Shown here: piece by piece, positions 1 to 7,803 of the stretch
Layout of the letters: each line of letters starts with the position of its first letter
Position numbering within the stretch: the stretch's first letter is position 1
Assembly: GCF_900635815.1 (NCBI RefSeq)
Contig: NZ_LR134173.1
Coordinates: 1,143,501-1,207,500, forward strand
Direction: 5' to 3'
DNA length: 64,000 bases
Source of the DNA: Legionella cherrii
GTDB lineage: Bacteria > Pseudomonadota > Gammaproteobacteria > Legionellales > Legionellaceae
The notes under the pieces: generated by a model
Told to the model about the DNA's origin: nothing
Databases searched by the model: none
Seen by the model: only the letters and a program-made list of their open reading frames with translations
Position numbers and translations under genes: made by a program

Positions 1-669
1 GATTCGATGGGTATAATCACTTAGAGAGGTTTGCTTCATAAATTCCTTTAACGGCGTATCGATATCAAAATAAACAATATTGGCTAAAAATCCATAACAA
101 CATGCATCCAAAGCATGGATAGTAGTACCGAATATATACTCATTAGCTCCTAAAATATGATGAATTGCCTGCAAATCCTCAATACCTGATTGATATACCT
201 CCTTGCTGGAGTATCTGCCAATCCCTTGATAATGATATTTCTCAATATTGTATTTTCTTACCTTTTCAAGAAAGGTTTCGGATAACTCAGGACGCTGTTT
301 TAAGAATTCCGCTTTGAATAAAGGCCAAAATTGATCATCTTGCCAACGCGAATAGGACATAACCCAATACAAATGATTGTCTAACATCCGATTAACTAAA
401 AAATGAGTATTTTTTTGTTCTGATGTTAAATGGTGATCCAAGTTAACGTATTTTTGTGACAGATAATGCAGGATGTTATTACTTTCTGTAATGATGCGTC
501 CTGCATCATCCAGATAAGGTAATTGTCCTCGCGGTGCATTCTGGGTATTAACAATATGTTCATGCTGATACTCTATTTGGGCTAATCGAAGAAAGGTATC
601 CACTTTCAATCCAAACGGATTATTATCGGGTAAGCCAAAGAGTTCTGGGTAGGAATACAAAATTATCAT
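1..669 (-). CDS. Glutathione S-transferase family protein (FAX/Tom37-like), C-terminus beyond window
   Basis: An open frame of 223 codons begins at ATG 669 and runs off the left edge, so the C-terminus is missing. An AGGAG ribosome site lies just upstream. The N-terminus (MIILYSYPELFGLPD) is a thioredoxin-fold GST start, followed by a PRGQLPYL segment with the cis-proline typical of GST N-domains and a TESNNILHYL segment in the place of the glutathione gamma-glutamyl contact. The aromatic helical part after about residue 95 resembles the FAX/Tom37-like GST group. The protein is probably cytosolic and binds or conjugates glutathione; the substrate cannot be told. It is divergent from the gene at 1002. 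Confidence 0.8.
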   Translation of the reverse strand, partial: MIILYSYPELFGLPDNNPFGLKVDTFLRLAQIEYQHEHIVNTQNAPRGQLPYLDDAGRIITESNNILHYLSQKYVNLDHHLTSEQKNTHFLVNRMLDNHLYWVMSYSRWQDDQFWPLFKAEFLKQRPELSETFLEKVRKYNIEKYHYQGIGRYSSKEVYQSGIEDLQAIHHILGANEYIFGTTIHALDACCYGFLANIVYFDIDTPLKEFMKQTSLSDYTHRI

Positions 670-901
670 AGAGAATCTCCTTTTATTCATGAGGTGGAGC
701 AGTAATTGAGGTTAATCCCTTCTCCTAAAAATGGAATAGGAGCGATTTTTTCGAAGCGGCACATCATCCTCATGCCACTGTCCCTTAGCATACAATTTTT
801 CTACTGCTGGAAAAAGAAGCGAGTTATTTTTAGATTATTTTCGCCTGATTTTACTACTATTTAACAAAATAAAAGCATTTTTTTACAAATTACATCCACA
901 A

Positions 902-934
902 CTTAATATTTGTTTAATAAATAACCAGTATCAT
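902..934 (+). promoter_or_regulatory. PmrA-type box and -10 element upstream of the 1002 gene
   Basis: Two 9-nt direct half sites, CTTAATATT (902-910) and TTTAATAAA (913-921), are separated by 2 nt. This is the arrangement of the Legionella/Coxiella PmrA element cTTAATatT-N2-cTTAATatT; the first half is a perfect match and the second matches 6 of 9. A -10 hexamer TATCAT (929-934) follows after exactly 7 nt. The gene starts about 60 nt past the predicted transcription start. The same geometry recurs at 10060 and 39605. PmrA commonly controls Dot/Icm effector genes, so the gene downstream becomes an effector candidate. Confidence 0.6.
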
Positions 935-1001
935 ATACAAGTTATTCCCTAATTTTGCCATAGAAGAGCAAATAAGCCAGTAATATAGGGGAGATTACTG
1001 T

Positions 1002-2288
1002 ATGACAATTGAACTGAGTCCAAACAGCCAAGAGCTGATTAAAAAATTAAGTGCAAGCAACCTTGATCGCACTTCGTTGTTGCAAAAAAGCACAACAACC
1101 ATTGAAATACCGGATTTGTTAGGTTGGTTTGCACTTACCACTAACACCAAAACTACTGATGAAGCATTTTTTTTAATTGCTTCATTGAAAGCCTCTCTTT
1201 TAAAAGATCTGCATAATTCACTAAATCCTGCTGGACAAAAGGATGATGAAAATAAAAAATCAGATATGTCTGCAACTGTCAAATATGGGTTATTAGCACT
1301 TGCAGGAACAATTTATTTTGGTTGTGAAGGATTTGATGGCGTTACCGCATTTATGGGGATGTTTTCAGCTATTCCTTCGCTTGCTCTTTTTGCTGTGGGA
1401 ATTTTGTTTTCAATCCTTTCCATGATTGTTTTTTATAGCTTTGACTTAGTGGAAATTTCCAAAAACTTAGGTATAAAATCTTCAGATACCCCTCAATTGC
1501 TTGATATGTTACTGGAGCAATTAAAACAAATAAAAGCAATTAGGGCCCGTCTGCAAGGGATTGGAAATAAAACTAAGGAACAATTAAGTGAAGATCTTGA
1601 AATCGCAAGGATGTTGCTTCAACAACTTTTGGATATAAAAGAAGCTGGAGATCAGCTTAATGCTGCGTTAGACAATCCTTACTTAAAAGCTGGGAAATAC
1701 ATCACTGCGGGTGTTGCCGGTTTTCTCTTTTTTAGTGGAGGCCTTTTTGCGGGCCAAACTGTGGCTACGGCGATTGCCGGTTTATTTGTTGCTTCGGTAG
1801 TTGGAACAGCATGGCCTCTTGCTATTTTTGCTGTGGGTATTCTTGTTGGTTTAGGGGCACTGAGTGTTTATTGGTATGTTGAACGTCCAAAAATCGAGAA
1901 TCTGATCAGCCGTTGGCTGGGACTAGACAAAGAAAAAATTGATGAGTTACGCAACTCTGACGTTCTTAATGAAGAAACCGCGAATCTAAACCACTTAATC
2001 AAAGATCTTGATTTCGGTATTGCTCAATTGGAGAAAAGCGAAGCAGATCAATTGACGATACAAAAATCGGAAAAAGAGGCATCACGAGTGCCGGAGTTGG
2101 AAAAAGAAATAGCTCGTTTGAAGGGGGAAGTGAAGCTACAGCAATTTATAAGTTCTAAAAAAGAAGAGCACTCATCATCAGCGCTTCAATCACTTTCTCA
2201 TTTTAGTAATCTTAGAAGAACACGATCTCTAAATGATCTTCACCACATGGATGATGTATATTCTTCTCAATACAATCAACAGCAGTAG
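1002..2288 (+). CDS. Unknown four-helix membrane protein with C-terminal coiled coil; effector candidate
   Basis: I do not recognise this 428-residue protein. The start is supported by a GGGGAG site 8 nt upstream. It has two hydrophobic hairpins, about residues 93-148 and 231-295, separated by a Gln/Lys/Glu-rich helical stretch (about 160-225). After the second hairpin comes a charged coiled coil (about 335-385), then a Ser/Arg/His/Gln-rich tail. There is no signal peptide. Lack of a Sec signal, paired hydrophobic hairpins, a long coiled coil and a PmrA-like box in its promoter together fit a membrane-inserted Dot/Icm substrate. That role is an inference; no catalytic motif is visible. Confidence 0.7.
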   Translation: MTIELSPNSQELIKKLSASNLDRTSLLQKSTTTIEIPDLLGWFALTTNTKTTDEAFFLIASLKASLLKDLHNSLNPAGQKDDENKKSDMSATVKYGLLALAGTIYFGCEGFDGVTAFMGMFSAIPSLALFAVGILFSILSMIVFYSFDLVEISKNLGIKSSDTPQLLDMLLEQLKQIKAIRARLQGIGNKTKEQLSEDLEIARMLLQQLLDIKEAGDQLNAALDNPYLKAGKYITAGVAGFLFFSGGLFAGQTVATAIAGLFVASVVGTAWPLAIFAVGILVGLGALSVYWYVERPKIENLISRWLGLDKEKIDELRNSDVLNEETANLNHLIKDLDFGIAQLEKSEADQLTIQKSEKEASRVPELEKEIARLKGEVKLQQFISSKKEEHSSSALQSLSHFSNLRRTRSLNDLHHMDDVYSSQYNQQQ

Positions 2289-2472
2289 GAAAGAGATCAG
2301 GGCAAGGAAAATATGGGTATATTGGCCCTCGCTTGAGCAAGAAATTTGGATTGGGAGTTATATTTAAATGCGGGATAGGGTATGCCTTGAACTATTTTTG
2401 TTATCCATCTCGAATATGGCTATAGTTATGTCATAAGAACAATTTATAATGGCAGAGATTTATTCTATTTAC

Positions 2473-2499
2473 ATTGGGCGTGTTGACAACACGCCCAAT
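2473..2499. terminator. Hairpin between convergent genes
   Basis: ATTGGGCGTGTT (2473-2484) pairs perfectly with AACACGCCCAAT (2488-2499) around a 3-nt loop. It lies between the ends of the converging genes at 1002 (+) and 2509 (-). There is no clear U-tract on either side, so it is a probable bidirectional terminator rather than a textbook one. Confidence 0.55.
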
Positions 2500-2508
2500 A
2501 ACCTTCAT

Positions 2509-4116
2509 TCAGAGCGAATAACTTAAAGTTGTCTTTGCATCTAAAATCAGTTCTTGTTCCAACGGATGAGCTTTACCCGAAGCAGTCAATAAGCCATTTT
2601 TGGCTAGCCCCTGCATGACCACCTGATCGCTTGCAGGTTGTTGCCAAACTGGAATCGCAACAGGCTTTTGTACGAGTACGGTTGGTGGTTGAGGTATCGG
2701 TTTTCTCCCTGGATTGAGTTCACTTTCTTCCGCTTCCAACAACTTAAGTTGCTCGGCAGTAAGTGGTTTGACTTGGCTGCTGTAGAAGGGGAGTACGCGA
2801 AGTTTGAACACTAATGAAAATGCCTCCAGTGTACTGCTTAATTCAGTATATCCATGACTCAAGGGATCATTAAAGGTTCTCTTTAATTGAGACGGAGATA
2901 AGATATCAATGTGATTGAGATCGGTACGATAATAAATTTTTTGATCTTTACCTAATAGAAGCAGTGGTTGGGGTTGGCGATAGTGATAATCAACATCCGG
3001 CATTTGTTCTAGGCCACCGTATTGTGTTTGCCCAGGAAGTTCATGGCCTTTAAATACCTGACGTAGATCTTGCAATGAACACGTCATTCCCGCCAAACAG
3101 GCTTGCTTATTAAAATAATTATTTGCAACATCAAAATCATCATCGCCACCAGCTTCGACAGGGGGCTCGCTGCTATCGGGAGTTGGATCATAGGCGCGTT
3201 TGGTGTACACGGTTACCCGGTTTAACTCATCGTGTAAATTATTGACTAAAATACTGCCCCAAACTCCGAAACGTTTTGGAAGTAAGTCACGTAAGTCACC
3301 CACGAAAGCAATATGGCCTGCAGCAAAGTGATCGGTATAATAGTGGAAACAAAAAAATTCCATTCCCAAAGCCAAAGCCTGATAGCGATAGGCCATATCT
3401 TGCAAGGTATCACGATTTAAGCCCTCAGGTGTCTGCTCGATAATCTTGAGTAATGCATTGAAGTCGCTATTATCTGATTGATAATCTGAATCAGCCAGCA
3501 ATTGAGTTAGCTCATAGTAAATGCGGGCATATCGAAGCGCTAGATGATGGCCTATAGTGTATACACGCACTGACCATGGAGTAAAATGGGATAAATTTCT
3601 ATTCAAAATTTCACTATAATTTTTTACCCTCAGGGCAAACATCAGTTGTTGTACATAGAAATTGAGCGTACTTGAAAATGGGATGTAGTTGGCATTATTT
3701 ATTTTATAAATAGTATCTATATCACTTTGATGTACGTTGTCGTTTGCCAGACGTTTATAAGAGCAAATTAATTTTTGCTCCTCGCTTTCGTTAACCGGCT
3801 CTTTAATTAAATATTGTCCTAATGTCTCACAAGAGCCTGTACTATCATACCTTTCGGGATTTGCATTATATTCAGCAATACTTGGCAAATTAAGCGATAC
3901 CTCTCGACCACCAAAATAGTCTCCAGACATGGCCACAATGTTGCCTGGTGAGAGATTTAATCCAATAGATTGGGGAAGGCCAAGCTCGTTAAACCCTTGC
4001 ACCTGTAGATGTAAGCCCCCTTGCTCATCAATATCGACATAGGGATTTTTTTTTAAGACCTCCCAATCTAGAAAACGTAATGCATCGCCCAGTTCCGTAT
4101 GTTCTTTTGTATTCAT
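2509..4116 (-). CDS. Phospholipase C-like protein (Legionella PlcA/B/C-type family), paralog 1
   Basis: This 535-residue protein starts at ATG 4116, with GGAG 7 nt upstream; an earlier TTG at 4122 is less likely. It is clearly related to the protein at 10125. Shared blocks are LSPGNIVAMSGDYFGG near the N-terminus, SHFTPW followed by a TIGHHLALRYA block, HYYTDHFAAGH in the middle, then FGVWGSILVNNLHDE, and a C-terminal block with PQPLLLLGKDQKIYYRTD. The conserved Asp and His pattern (DHF...GH...HxxTDxFxAGH) is what I associate with the Pseudomonas/Legionella zinc phospholipase C family, which cleaves phosphatidylcholine-type lipids. There is no signal peptide, as in Dot/Icm-exported PlcC. No PmrA-like box was found upstream. 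Family assignment is moderate. Confidence 0.6.
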   Translation of the reverse strand: MNTKEHTELGDALRFLDWEVLKKNPYVDIDEQGGLHLQVQGFNELGLPQSIGLNLSPGNIVAMSGDYFGGREVSLNLPSIAEYNANPERYDSTGSCETLGQYLIKEPVNESEEQKLICSYKRLANDNVHQSDIDTIYKINNANYIPFSSTLNFYVQQLMFALRVKNYSEILNRNLSHFTPWSVRVYTIGHHLALRYARIYYELTQLLADSDYQSDNSDFNALLKIIEQTPEGLNRDTLQDMAYRYQALALGMEFFCFHYYTDHFAAGHIAFVGDLRDLLPKRFGVWGSILVNNLHDELNRVTVYTKRAYDPTPDSSEPPVEAGGDDDFDVANNYFNKQACLAGMTCSLQDLRQVFKGHELPGQTQYGGLEQMPDVDYHYRQPQPLLLLGKDQKIYYRTDLNHIDILSPSQLKRTFNDPLSHGYTELSSTLEAFSLVFKLRVLPFYSSQVKPLTAEQLKLLEAEESELNPGRKPIPQPPTVLVQKPVAIPVWQQPASDQVVMQGLAKNGLLTASGKAHPLEQELILDAKTTLSYSL

Positions 4117-4360
4117 AAGCAAGCTCCATTTTTCTTATTTTGAGTACACTCCGAAAATTATTAATTACTTAATGCTATGCCAGCATGATGTTCAGTAATA
4201 AGGGGCAAAAATTTAACTATAGAAGTGAACTATAAAATCTTCAAATAATCTAAGACTCACTGGCAAGAAAATGAATTCGCGATGCTTTAAATATGGATTT
4301 TCTTCCTTGAGCGAGGAGGCTTTTTCACTTCTATAATTAAAAAAAGAGCCGCTTGAGATA

Positions 4361-5404
4361 ATGATGTCTAACGAAAAAAAAGAATCTTTAGGATTATTTC
4401 GTAACACCCTATTTTCGACTTCGGAACAAAGTACCGCTTCTTCTAAAGATCGCGGCAAAGATTTTGATGCAACGAAACAGACTCAATGGCTTCAACTGAG
4501 CAAAAACATTATTGATGAGTTAGGGAAAAAAATATCCTCTTTTCCGCAAATACCACCCGTAGTGCATCAAGATATCCATTGTCCTCCTGAGATGCTCTTG
4601 TCTCGTGTAGGTTGTACTTATGCCTGGTTGGCCGATAAACGTCGCGAAGTCGCTAAGATGTTAAAACAAGGCCCGTTTCGGCATCAATTTGGGTTGATTA
4701 ATAAAGCGGGTTTTGTATCGACAGACCAATTTAATTTGACTCGGGATCTACCCACCCAAAAAAATCTAATTTACAAGCAGCTGATGGATTTAATTCATCA
4801 TAACCAGGAACACGTTGAGCTGATCGGGCAACAAATGGAAAACGGGACAAAATATGCGATTAGGATCAAATTAACCCCAGAGGAATGTGATCTAGTACAT
4901 CAAAAAAATGCAGAGTCCCTATTTCCATTTATCGAAGACGATGTGATTCTCACGATTACTTTTGACGACTACGGTCAAGAGGATAGCAGAACATCGCTCG
5001 TCGTGGATCATCGTCCTACCCCGTTTAATCAAAATTATCGTGATCGATCCAGTTATTTTCAGGTGCAATATGAATTAATCGAGCCTTATTTTCAGGCTTG
5101 CTGTGATTGGGATTCGAGTCAAGAGATTCAGGAGTTTTTAATTAACGCAGGAAAACTTGCCTATCGCCTTGCTCAATTACAACCCGTTGGCCGAGGAAAT
5201 TCAGCTATTGTTGAATGGATGATCCGAGGGCTTGCCAAAGAAAAGAATATTGAATTGGGACCTTTTAATCATGATGAATTGGGATGGGATTTTAAAGCGT
5301 TCTTTACCCCAGATATCAATGTGTACGCCCATTGGTTTTCTGAAAAAGCATTTACTAGGCCTGAATTAGTAGAAAACAAAAGTGTAACACCCAAAATATT
5401 TTAA
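4361..5404 (+). CDS. Unknown protein, 347 residues
   Basis: I do not recognise this protein. The start is ATG 4361 or the next ATG at 4364. A good -10 (TATAAT, 4332-4337) lies only about 20 nt upstream, and the ribosome site is weak. The protein is soluble, with a charged Ser/Thr-rich N-terminus and no signal peptide or membrane segment. Near residues 275-300 a helix contains QPVGRGNSAIVEWMI, which loosely recalls the Fic core HxFx(D/E)GNGR but lacks its His. It sits between the phospholipase-like gene and the N-N bond operon, on the strand of the operon, but is 122 nt away from it and looks independently transcribed. An effector role is possible from context only. Confidence 0.65.
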   Translation: MMSNEKKESLGLFRNTLFSTSEQSTASSKDRGKDFDATKQTQWLQLSKNIIDELGKKISSFPQIPPVVHQDIHCPPEMLLSRVGCTYAWLADKRREVAKMLKQGPFRHQFGLINKAGFVSTDQFNLTRDLPTQKNLIYKQLMDLIHHNQEHVELIGQQMENGTKYAIRIKLTPEECDLVHQKNAESLFPFIEDDVILTITFDDYGQEDSRTSLVVDHRPTPFNQNYRDRSSYFQVQYELIEPYFQACCDWDSSQEIQEFLINAGKLAYRLAQLQPVGRGNSAIVEWMIRGLAKEKNIELGPFNHDELGWDFKAFFTPDINVYAHWFSEKAFTRPELVENKSVTPKIF

Positions 5405-5474
5405 GATTCTGGTTTGAAGTATTCATCAACAATTCAAAGAACTATTTACTTATTTTATTTTCGATAATTTACAA

Positions 5475-5486
5475 ATTTTCGAAAAT
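5475..5486. promoter_or_regulatory. Palindrome in the promoter of the GntR-led operon; candidate operator
   Basis: ATTTTCGAAAAT (5475-5486) is a perfect 12-bp palindrome. A related half site, ATTTTCGATAAT, lies about 20 nt further upstream. It follows a possible -35 (TTTACA, 5468-5473) and precedes a weak -10-like stretch near 5490, so a bound protein would block RNA polymerase. Position, 40 nt before a GntR-family gene, suggests autoregulation. The exact promoter is uncertain. Confidence 0.4.
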
Positions 5487-5526
5487 AATTAATACTGTAT
5501 CTAGTTTTCAAACGAGTATCAAAAAC

Positions 5527-6216
5527 ATGTCTCACATTAAAACCAAAAAATCCAAGACAAGCTCCGTATTGGAAAAGTTACGCCATGACCTCATCAGTGG
5601 TTATTTTGACCCTGGTCAAAAATTACAAATGGAACACTTAAAAGAACGGTATGGGGTGGGATATAGTCCCTTACGTGAAGCCTTATCGCGATTGGTCTCT
5701 CATGGATTGGTCAACCTTGAGGATTTATGTGGCTTTTCTGTTCCTCCTTTATCTTTAGAAGAGTTATATGATCTTTATGCAGTCAGAATTCAGATTGAAA
5801 CACGTGCTCTAGAGTTAGCCATCCAATATGGAGATGCATATTGGGAGGCGGATGTTCTCGCCTGTTGGCATCGATACGCCCAATATCTTACCCCATCACC
5901 CAATAATCCATTGGATCCGGGGGAGTGGAATGCATTACAAAAGGAATTTACTTTTACGCTCATTAAAGCGTGTCAATCACCCTGGCTGCTCAAAATACAA
6001 AATATGTTGTACGACCATTCATCACGTTATCGTTTTCTATGTTTAGGACGCCATCATCAGGATGAAAAGGTACTCGCTGAATTCAGACAAGAAAATGAAG
6101 CGCTGGTCGCTGCGGTATTAGCACGAGATAAAGAAAAGGCGATTCAGATTTCGCAGGCTGGATGGGATAACTCAATCAAAATTATGGCAGACAGTTTAAA
6201 GGATAAAAAAAGCTAA
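5527..6216 (+). CDS. GntR/FCD-family transcriptional regulator
   Basis: This 229-residue regulator has an N-terminal winged helix (about 10-75) with the GntR core GYSPLREALSRLVSHGLV, followed by an all-helical FCD ligand domain (about 85-220) resembling the CsiR group. In FCD proteins a metal is usually held by His residues in FHxxL and EHxxL contexts. Here those positions read EFTFTL and QENEAL, so the usual metal His appear to be replaced by Thr and Asn, suggesting a metal-independent or altered ligand site. It is the first gene of a tight operon, only 9 nt before the MetRS-like gene. It probably senses a pathway substrate or product and represses the operon through the upstream palindrome (inference). 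Confidence 0.88.
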   Translation: MSHIKTKKSKTSSVLEKLRHDLISGYFDPGQKLQMEHLKERYGVGYSPLREALSRLVSHGLVNLEDLCGFSVPPLSLEELYDLYAVRIQIETRALELAIQYGDAYWEADVLACWHRYAQYLTPSPNNPLDPGEWNALQKEFTFTLIKACQSPWLLKIQNMLYDHSSRYRFLCLGRHHQDEKVLAEFRQENEALVAAVLARDKEKAIQISQAGWDNSIKIMADSLKDKKS

Positions 6217-6225
6217 GGATTCGCG

Positions 6226-7803
6226 ATGGCTAAGTATAAAAAAAATTATTTACTCATTCCTTCCGTACCTACGCCAAATGGGCGATTGCATTTGGGACAT
6301 ATTGGCGGTCCCTTTTTAAGTGTGGATATACTGGCACGCTACCTGCGTCTGCGTGGGCATTCGGCGTGGATAATCTCAGGGACTGACAGTTATGAGTCCT
6401 ACACAGCAGGAAAGGCAGAGGAAGAAGGCTTAACCCCTGAAGAAACAGGTAATCATTATCATGACTTAATTGCTCATGATTTAAAGTCCATGCATATCCA
6501 ATGCGATCAATTCGTTAATCCACTCGCCGAACCGTGGAACACATCTTATCACACATGGCATGAACAAATTATGCAACAATTATTGCACAATAAGGCAATG
6601 GTCTTATTAAAAGAGAAGATGCCTTGGGATCAAAAGAATCAGCGCTATCTGAACGGATATTGGCTCCAAGGCAATTGCCCGGTGTGTTTTGAAAAAACAG
6701 CAAGTTACTTTTGTGAATGTTGTGGGGCGCATTTTCGTCCCGAAGAAATGATTTGCGATACTCATTTAGGGCCAAGGGAAGTTGAAAATATATTTTTAGA
6801 GCTGCCAAAACACGTTGAACTGAATTCCAAAGGAATCAATAAAAACCTAGAAACATTGTTTCACCGTTATCAAATGTTGCAAAACAATCGATTTAGGCTC
6901 ACTACCCAGTGTAATTGGGGTTTAGCCGATAACACCGATAATACGGGTACGCGAACTTTGTTTAGTTACGGTTTTATATTTGCCTATTTTTTAATGTTTG
7001 GGGAAATCGCAGGAACACTCATGGGGAGCAACAAAAATGCATTTGCTGTTGATTCTGAGGTGATTACGATTTCCAGTTTTGGTATCGATAACGCGTTGCC
7101 CTTTTTAAGCAGTGCCTTAGGGATTAGTACCGCATGCCCGCAATACAAGCCCTTTGATTATTACCTGGTTAATTATTTTTATTATCTTGATGGCAGTAAA
7201 TTTTCAACAAGTCGCCAGCATATGATTGGTGTAGATGATGCCATTAATCAAAAGGGACTGTCCAGTGACCTTATTCGACTCTACCTTGCCTCGCTTGATG
7301 TACGTAATCAAACAGGAAATTTTGTCCTGGATGAGTTTATCCAATATTACAACAGGACCTTAGATTGGCTTGAGTGCTATGTCATGCGGGGAATACCCAA
7401 TATACCTGCAGTGATTACTTCCCCGTGTGAGGAGCGATTACAACATCAACTCCGTGATTTGTTTGCAATCCAAGAGGATGCCTTGCAACCTCATCATTTT
7501 TTGCCACATCTTGGGGTTCGTTCGCTCAGTGATTGGATGATACTGGGGCAAAATTTAGAACCAAATTCAAATGATTATTTTTGGTGGCTCAAAGGATTTA
7601 CTTTGGTGATTTATCCCTATATGCCGGAACTGGGTGGAAAAATTTGGAGTGCGCTCGGATATAAGCATTCCCCCGTTCAAACAGATTTTTTTGCTCAACC
7701 TGCTCGTCCATTGCAGAAGGAAATAAAACTCACTCTAAAACGAATTACTCATGAATTTGAATCGCATACTGAAGGATTAAGTTATGAACCCAACGCATCA
7801 TGA
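6226..7803 (+). CDS. Methionyl-tRNA-synthetase-like enzyme, probable hydrazine synthetase ligase component
   Basis: This 525-residue class I aminoacyl-tRNA-synthetase-like protein resembles MetRS. It has the HIGH-type motif HLGH at 22-25, a zinc knuckle with Cys151, Cys154, Cys163 and Cys166, and a KMSKS-type loop altered to KFSTS at 325-329. The C-terminal helical part is short and lacks the appended tRNA-binding domain of many MetRS. Its operon partners are an amino-acid N-monooxygenase and a cupin. In Spb40 and PyrN-type hydrazine synthetases a MetRS-like domain uses ATP to esterify an amino acid onto N6-hydroxylysine, and a cupin then rearranges the ester to an N-N bond. I infer the same job here. 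A housekeeping MetRS is unlikely given context and divergence. An AAGGAT site precedes ATG 6226. Confidence 0.82.
   Translation: MAKYKKNYLLIPSVPTPNGRLHLGHIGGPFLSVDILARYLRLRGHSAWIISGTDSYESYTAGKAEEEGLTPEETGNHYHDLIAHDLKSMHIQCDQFVNPLAEPWNTSYHTWHEQIMQQLLHNKAMVLLKEKMPWDQKNQRYLNGYWLQGNCPVCFEKTASYFCECCGAHFRPEEMICDTHLGPREVENIFLELPKHVELNSKGINKNLETLFHRYQMLQNNRFRLTTQCNWGLADNTDNTGTRTLFSYGFIFAYFLMFGEIAGTLMGSNKNAFAVDSEVITISSFGIDNALPFLSSALGISTACPQYKPFDYYLVNYFYYLDGSKFSTSRQHMIGVDDAINQKGLSSDLIRLYLASLDVRNQTGNFVLDEFIQYYNRTLDWLECYVMRGIPNIPAVITSPCEERLQHQLRDLFAIQEDALQPHHFLPHLGVRSLSDWMILGQNLEPNSNDYFWWLKGFTLVIYPYMPELGGKIWSALGYKHSPVQTDFFAQPARPLQKEIKLTLKRITHEFESHTEGLSYEPNAS

Noticed and set aside
4160..4180. PmrA-like TTAAT pair upstream of the 4116 gene
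   Set aside because: The two TTAA cores are 8 nt apart instead of 11.
5185..5230. Fic domain in the 4361 gene
   Set aside because: The catalytic His of HxFxxGNGR is absent and the surrounding helices do not fit; kept only as a low-interest observation.
6226..7803. Housekeeping methionyl-tRNA synthetase
   Set aside because: Altered KMSKS loop, short C-terminus and tight coupling to an N-monooxygenase and a cupin argue for a biosynthetic paralog.
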